NCBI GenBank assembly: GCA_916610825.1
Contig: OU744449.1
Location: forward strand, 27,378,728-27,442,727
Length of the DNA stretch: 64,000 nucleotides
Direction: 5' to 3'
Source of the DNA: Haliclystus octoradiatus
Lineage: Eukaryota > Cnidaria > Staurozoa > Stauromedusae > Haliclystidae
Of the stretch, positions 58,509 to 64,000 are shown piece after piece. A model generated the notes under the pieces. The model saw only the letters and a list, made by a program, of their open reading frames with translations, did not search any database and was not told where the DNA came from. The first letter of the stretch is position 1; each line of letters begins with the position of its first letter. The position numbers were made by a program, and so were the translations under genes.

Positions 58509-59893
58509 ATTGAATAAACCAAAAATTTACAGGATATATATCAATGTTGTTACTTATTTTCCAAACTTGCTGCAGCATTGAATCTCCATTTCCAATCAAT
58601 TCAAAATAATAATTCAGGAGCCATCAAGCACACAGCAGCCAAAAGTGCAAGGACGTTAATTTTCCAAAATGGTGCTTTCTGCAGCCTCTTTGTTCCACAT
58701 ATGAAAGAGACAAGGGCGCGGTGGGTAACATAAATGGCCTATTCTTACCTAGAAAGAGACATCTGGATAGAAAATGTTTTCAGAATAATAGGAAAATGAG
58801 AAACTTACTTCGTATCAATAGGAAGAGAAATAGCCATATACACTTTGAGAGCTCAATGCAACTGTATGTGGCTTCAATTTGTACCTATGGTGTGATTCCT
58901 TCTCGCTAAATTTTCCTTTTAAAATGTCATTATAAATGAATGCCATTTTAATCAGCAAATTTTATAATATATAGAGTAAAAGCGGGAGTTCCTAGAGGGT
59001 GCAATTCTCAGACAAAGGCGAATTTTTGTAGGGATCACTGGTTTTATTTTCCTGAGTTTGTGCTTTTTATGGATTTTTCTTGAACCTAATAAGACTAACC
59101 ATTTCTTCCAGCGCAAAAAATATTATTTCTACTGTACCAATTTCGTATGGAAAAATCTGGGTTTATCTTTCTATCTAAATAGCATCTTAGTGATAAACGA
59201 TGCAAATATTCCCGTTTCAATGATGTTGAATTCTTGAGATAATTTTTGACAAATTCCCGTTTCAAGTTATTGAAAAAGGGTGATTCTCGATTCCCGTTTC
59301 ATAGGAAACATTAGTAAAGAAGCCGTGTTTTGGAAACAAACCTTTTTGCAGCATAGTTGTCAAATTAAATGTAAGGATTGAACCCATAACATTCAAACAC
59401 ATCTTTTTATTTGACATGTATGATGCATGACAGATAAAAATAATGTACTTCATGCGGCTAACCAAACCTTAATAGACTTACATTTTCATGTCTATGGCCA
59501 AACCTTTTGAAGTCCTCAATCCATTAAAAATACAAGTTGAAAATAGAATATATGCTGATAAAAACAAGTCTAATGAATTAAATTAATATATTGTTACATT
59601 TTTTATAGCCTCAGGAAATTTTCACATTTTTCTACTAAATTCAATATTTTGATTTCAAATTCGCAATAGTCGTACAAAATTAAAATGTTATACTGTAATC
59701 AAAATATTTCTGCAATAAAAATACAAACACATTATAACTGTGATACTACAGTAATATTTTTAATAGATTTAAAATCAAAATCCTATGAAACGTAGATCAT
59801 AATTCTTTAAACATTACCGTCAACATTTAAATGTTACCGTCCCAGGAAATAAAATACTATGCTATAGAAAGTGCCATGTAGTACTGTAGATAA
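58509..59893. other. Intergenic between the LRR gene and the SDR gene
   Basis: Should contain the LRR gene promoter (next to 58490) and the SDR 3' UTR. No gene, SINE or clear transposon is recognised. Confidence 0.5.
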
Positions 59894-62252
59894 CTAATCT
59901 AGAAATTTGATGGCCAATCTAACATTTCTTCTGCCGAGTGATTGTGATACAACCGTACATGTGCCATCTTTCGTTTCGTCGAGAACAAGATCATAAAAAG
60001 CATCAGCGACCTTTTCAATCGGCATTAAACCATGATGCTCAATCAACTTTTTAAATGATGCAACACTCTCCATTGCATCTGTTACTAGGTCTGTAGCTAC
60101 GAATTCAGGACACAAGCAATTTACACGAATCTGGAAGAAACATAGTGATAGAATTCAGGATCTGACAAAAGTGGAGATCCAGGGATCCTAGATATTAGAA
60201 GGCTGTAACAAATTCAGAAGAAATTAAAATGTTATTTATTTATAGGCCAAAGCTCAACAACAAATCTCCAAGAAAATAGTTGAACACACTCCAGGATTCC
60301 TGAAGGCAAAATGTTTGCCATACAGTGATCAATATTGTTAGCTAATTTGAATGATATAGTCAAATGAGTAACTACGCTGATATCACAGTGAGATACATGA
60401 GTTCCTTGTTGGTGAAAACAGTTCAGATGAGCACTCATGAATTATCTATAAGATATTCACTGTTCACAAATATTTTGTAGGTGAATTTAAAGTTCATGAA
60501 TTGTTCATTGACTGAATTGGTACTCCACAAATTTTGTGCAGCTGTAATGATCTAATTTTTATGAACAGTTCATGAACTTTAAAACAGTAGAACATGAAAC
60601 AAATTTTCTGTACCCCATGTAATAGTTCATGAGTTATATTATGAAACGTTTCATGAACACATAAACTGTATTACCGTAAGCAAGATAACATAATCAAACA
60701 TCAGAAAATTCATGAGTAAGATCTTCATTCTTCATGGACCCGTGAAAATTGAAACTGTTGACATATAAGGGGCATAGGGGCACATGTGCATCCTGTGCTG
60801 AGAAGTGCCCTTAGGGGGCGTTTATACGAGTCAGGTTAGCCTGGTTGAAACTGAGACGGGCTGTTTATGCCGCCTGTTTATATGTCAGTTTCATCCCATT
60901 TTCAGCCCAACATAAGTCACCGGGCTGGCCTCGATTTTCAAGCCTCTTATCAATTTCATTTCTATTTTTTAAAATTTTCCAACAAAAATAGCAAATACTA
61001 AATTAAATCTTAATAAATCTTAATGTTTCTATCTAAAACATTAGATTTATTGCAAATAATGATTTAATTTCAACGTCATCTAATTGAAGCGCTTGCGCAG
61101 ATGAAGTGATGGCCCAGGCTGGCCGACCAAACTGTGTTTACATGGAGAATTTCCGTCTCACCCAGGTAGGATCCTACTGCTCACCAGGTGAGATCCCACA
61201 TGTGTGGGCTAGCCCAGCAACCATATAAACGCACAACTGTAAAACAATAGACAGCAATAGTGGATGTTGATCTCACTCGAAGGTATCGCCTCACCTTGCC
61301 AAGCTGACCCACCTCATATAAACACCCCCTTAGTGCTGTAAACTTGTTCGTTGGTATCTAGCTAAACTATAATAGCAAATATATCTACATCATTCAAACA
61401 ATTGTGTATGTGTGTGATCATGATTACACAAGACTCATTCGATCTTAGTGTAGTATGCCTAATGGTTAGAGCATTGAACCTCGGTACGCAGGATCTTGTT
61501 TTCAATCCCTCGCAGAAGCATTCTTGATTGGCATCAGCGCAAAGGCATACGTTTCAAATACGAACTAACCGCCCTGGAGAAACAAATTGCCAAGCTTACC
61601 CTATTTGCGAAAAAAAGAGTAAATAGCCTACAACAACAAGGCAAATTCAGCCCGCTATGTGATGGCTGTTAAATAAATTAAAATTAGGCCCACATGCCTA
61701 GCATGTTACCTTGTCCTGAGCAAAGACCTCATTTAAACTTCGTGTAAAACCAACAACACCGTGCTTTGTAGCAGCATATTCAGGTGAAATAGCCATTGGT
61801 ACAAGCCCACCCATCGATGCAATATTAATTATCTGTCCCCCGTTGCCTCCATTCTGAGGTGACATAATCTGAACACCTAGGTGGGTGCCATTAATCACAG
61901 CAGTAAGGTTTAGGGCAACCATAGACGAAACAGTATCAAAGTTTTGTTGTTTTCTAGAAAATCCACGTGCAGTACCAGCATTATTGCAAATTAAATTGAC
62001 TCCACCAAGTTCTGTGTTTGAAGCATGGAATGCATCCTTCAGTTGTTTTATATCAGCTACATTGCAATGAATAAACCTGGCTGAATTTTCCCCGTACTTT
62101 TTTTGACAGTCCACTGCCAAAGTTTGGCCTGCTTCTTTGTCTATATCCAAAATTGCTACTTTCCCTCCTTTAGAGACTAGTCTCTTTACAAATTCTTTAC
62201 CAAAACCTCGGCTTCCTCCTGTTATTAAAGCTGATATCTTCGAACATGCCAT
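59894..62252 (-). CDS. Short-chain dehydrogenase, 15-hydroxyprostaglandin dehydrogenase-like
   Basis: Two coding exons on the minus strand, 61710-62252 and 59894-60130, join in phase 0 to 259 residues (human HPGD 266). Classical SDR motifs are complete: the nucleotide loop TGGSRGFG at 11-18, an acidic residue D36 after beta-2 that favours NAD over NADP, NNAG at 90-93, catalytic S146, and YxxxK at 159-163. The stretch YAATKHGVVGFTRS resembles HPGD, the enzyme that oxidises the 15-hydroxyl of prostaglandins. Substrate cannot be deduced: many invertebrate paralogues of this subfamily are uncharacterised. The single intron carries a Harbinger-like MITE, a SINE and a GTTCATGAAC-rich stretch. Confidence 0.9.
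60410..60665. repeat. Degraded GTTCATGAAC-rich stretch
   Basis: Several GTTCATGAAC-like decamers without defined ends, in the SDR gene intron. A similar stretch lies at about 56110-56400 around the truncated hAT-like element. Confidence 0.5.
60814..61329. mobile_element. PIF/Harbinger-like MITE (TTA duplication)
   Basis: 516 bp flanked by TTA at 60811-60813 and 61330-61332, with inverted ends GGGGGCGTTTATACGAG and, from the right, GGGGGTGTTTATATGAG. More G+C-rich than its surroundings. In the SDR gene intron. Confidence 0.8.
61448..61625 (+). repeat. tRNA-derived SINE (family 1)
   Basis: Head TAATGGTTAGAGCATTG ... TTTTCAATCCC, then a body ending CAAGCTTACCCTATTTGCGA. In the SDR gene intron. 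Confidence 0.6.
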
Positions 62253-62838
62253 TTAAATTAGACAATAGAAACTTCTGATACAAAAACAGTTAAAAGATCT
62301 ACAGAATAAAAATATAAAAATCAAATCGTATATTTATTCTGAGATTCAATTAAATCCAATCTAATCCTATGAAGAAACCATCATTTCTTCAACTATCAAC
62401 TATCGCAGCTTGGTAGTGGAGCAGCTAAATCACAAATGTTGAAAATAGTGGCTACCATTTCCCGTCAATATGTACCTAATATCAACAATCAACCCGGGCA
62501 CCTAAATTAACTGATCAATACTATTGTCTGCAAGTGGCATTTGTGAACAAGAAACTTCCTACATTTTGGGCCTCTCATTTGCTGCATATTAATTTGATCA
62601 CAGCCTTGATTTTTATGGCTTTGATTATTTTGAGTTCTTTTGGAAAAGTAAACACGAATACATGCAACAGCTGGCTTAGTATTGCTCTTATTTACCGTGT
62701 CGAAGAAATTGCACTTGACCATTCTAGTCGTGAACAGTGTTATACTGCTGTTCTCTAGAACTGACCAACGATGGAATTCAAGGTTTAGACAAGAGGTTTT
62801 CAATTTCAAATAAGTTTGGCCTATAGTTTTTCAAAATT
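62253..62838. other. Upstream region of the SDR gene and of the exon at 62839
   Basis: 586 bp between divergent starts, expected to include promoters. A 74-codon plus-strand open frame (62534-62758) is unconvincing. Confidence 0.4.
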
Positions 62839-62902
62839 ATGGCTTCCATAGTTCAATGGTTTAATGGAAATCCACATGGATATGGTGGTCCCGGAACAGA
62901 GG
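62839..62902 (+). CDS. Possible first coding exon of an unidentified gene
   Basis: An ATG followed by 21 codons (MASIVQWFNGNPHG, then YGGPGTE) ends at a strong donor, GTAAGT, in a sequence otherwise poor in open frames. No continuation exon was found before the window end at 64000, so the gene, if real, extends beyond it. The function is not recognised. Confidence 0.4.
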
Positions 62903-64000
62903 GTAAGTTACAAAATAATATATTATTGTATTTAAATTTATTAAATCGATTAGACCAATATGTCAAAAGAAGTCTGTCAATTCCACCAGATTAAATGAAA
63001 ACGTCCATTTGTAAGTGTTATCTTACAAGAAGGTACAATGAAATATCTACACTCCTTTCATATATGGCGTTTCAAATAGTTTTAATTTCGGACGGTTTCA
63101 CTGAAAATTTAGAGAAACATTAGCGGAACTATTTTGAGCAGCCCACTATATATAACCTTACGCACATTACATCGAACATCGTTATTAAAGTAGGCCTATC
63201 TGATGCTAGACTTGAGAAATTTAATTATTGTATCCTTCCATCTATATTTTGTTTGTTTATCATAAATTTCCCAAATGTTGTGTGGGAATAGCCAGATGTT
63301 TCCACCACATTCAAGGCTTTAAAAACTAAGACATCGCATCTGTATATAGGTTCGAAAAGATTACAAAAACAGTTTATTGTGACTGCTATCTGTCTGTCTG
63401 TTTTAGCTGTGAAATATTTTCAATCTTTACGAATTAAGACAGAATAATGAGAAGGATTAATATGTATTAGCCACATTTTATGATGATTAATCGATGCTTG
63501 AATGTTATGTGGTTGGTTTATTGTTTTTATCTCAAGCAAAACTTTTTTAATTTTCATTTTGATTTGATCTTTTGTTCTGATAAGAAAGGGAACCATGTGG
63601 TAGGATCAATTTCTTATTGTTTGTTATTGGTTGGTCAACCTGTAGCCACATAGGTCTATCTATTTCTATTCCAGTCAATTAATAGTAGGCCTAGATAACT
63701 TAGCAATAAATCACACGCGTTGGCACTGGGTTAACTTTTTAAAGGGGCCACTCGATATTTAAATACTTGATGCGTGATTTGCCTGTTTTTGTATGTGAAT
63801 CGGTAAAATGTAACTTCGACTACATTTTTGCTTGATCCAAAGTTGCTGAGTTATACTAAAATCAAACCCTCTGAAAAGATTTTTCAACATATTTGAATTA
63901 AGATCATAACGAATTTCGCTATTGTATGTAGGCCTATGTATGTATTTTTGTAGCACAATGGTTAATAGGCGAATTTGATATCATAGGAGAAATCGATTAA
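62903..64000. other. Putative intron or intergenic end of window
   Basis: A+T-rich. No exon, SINE or transposon end was confidently identified. Confidence 0.4.

Overview
This window is nuclear DNA from an animal, most likely an invertebrate bilaterian; the species cannot be named from the sequence. The DNA is A+T-rich. Its genes are split into short exons by GT-AG introns with in-frame junctions. They encode typical metazoan proteins: a G-protein gamma subunit, the intraflagellar transport protein IFT70, SRP68 and an SLC36-type transporter. The introns and gaps hold many small DNA transposons, tRNA-derived SINEs and tandem repeats, plus one young LTR retrotransposon.

Layout. 1-1027: repeat-rich gap. 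1028-8914 (-): SLC36-like amino acid transporter, 6 exons. 9732-10410 (-): LYRM7, 2 exons. 10594-20116 (+): SRP68, 12 exons; its start lies 183 bp from that of LYRM7, so the two probably share a promoter. 21808-22550 (+): a 64-residue G-protein gamma subunit, 2 exons. 24083-42550 (-): TTC30/IFT70, 29 exons and 646 codons recovered in frame. 43284-52064 (+): a canopy/MZB1-like secreted saposin-fold protein ending in KEEL, 5 exons. Its intron 2 carries a complete Ty3/gypsy element (45018-49425, 144-bp LTRs that look identical, 5-bp target duplication). 52730-53776 (+): intronless ADPRM phosphohydrolase. 55563-58490 (-): a leucine-rich-repeat protein, 2 exons. 59894-62252 (-): a short-chain dehydrogenase like HPGD, 2 exons. 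62839 onward (+): a possible first exon of a gene that continues past the window.

The genes are unrelated housekeeping, signalling and cilium genes, not a functional cluster. Gene models were built by joining exons at splice sites, keeping phase, and comparing with remembered family features; none has been tested against transcripts.

The most distinctive content is repetitive. One family is built from the palindrome GTTCATGAAC and includes a six-period, 135-bp array inside IFT70. A SINE has its tRNA-like promoter head repeated about five times. Several perfect or near-perfect long inverted repeats are present. DNA transposons of several types can be delimited by their target-site duplications: 8 bp (hAT-like), TTA/TAA (Harbinger-like) and TA (mariner/pogo-like).
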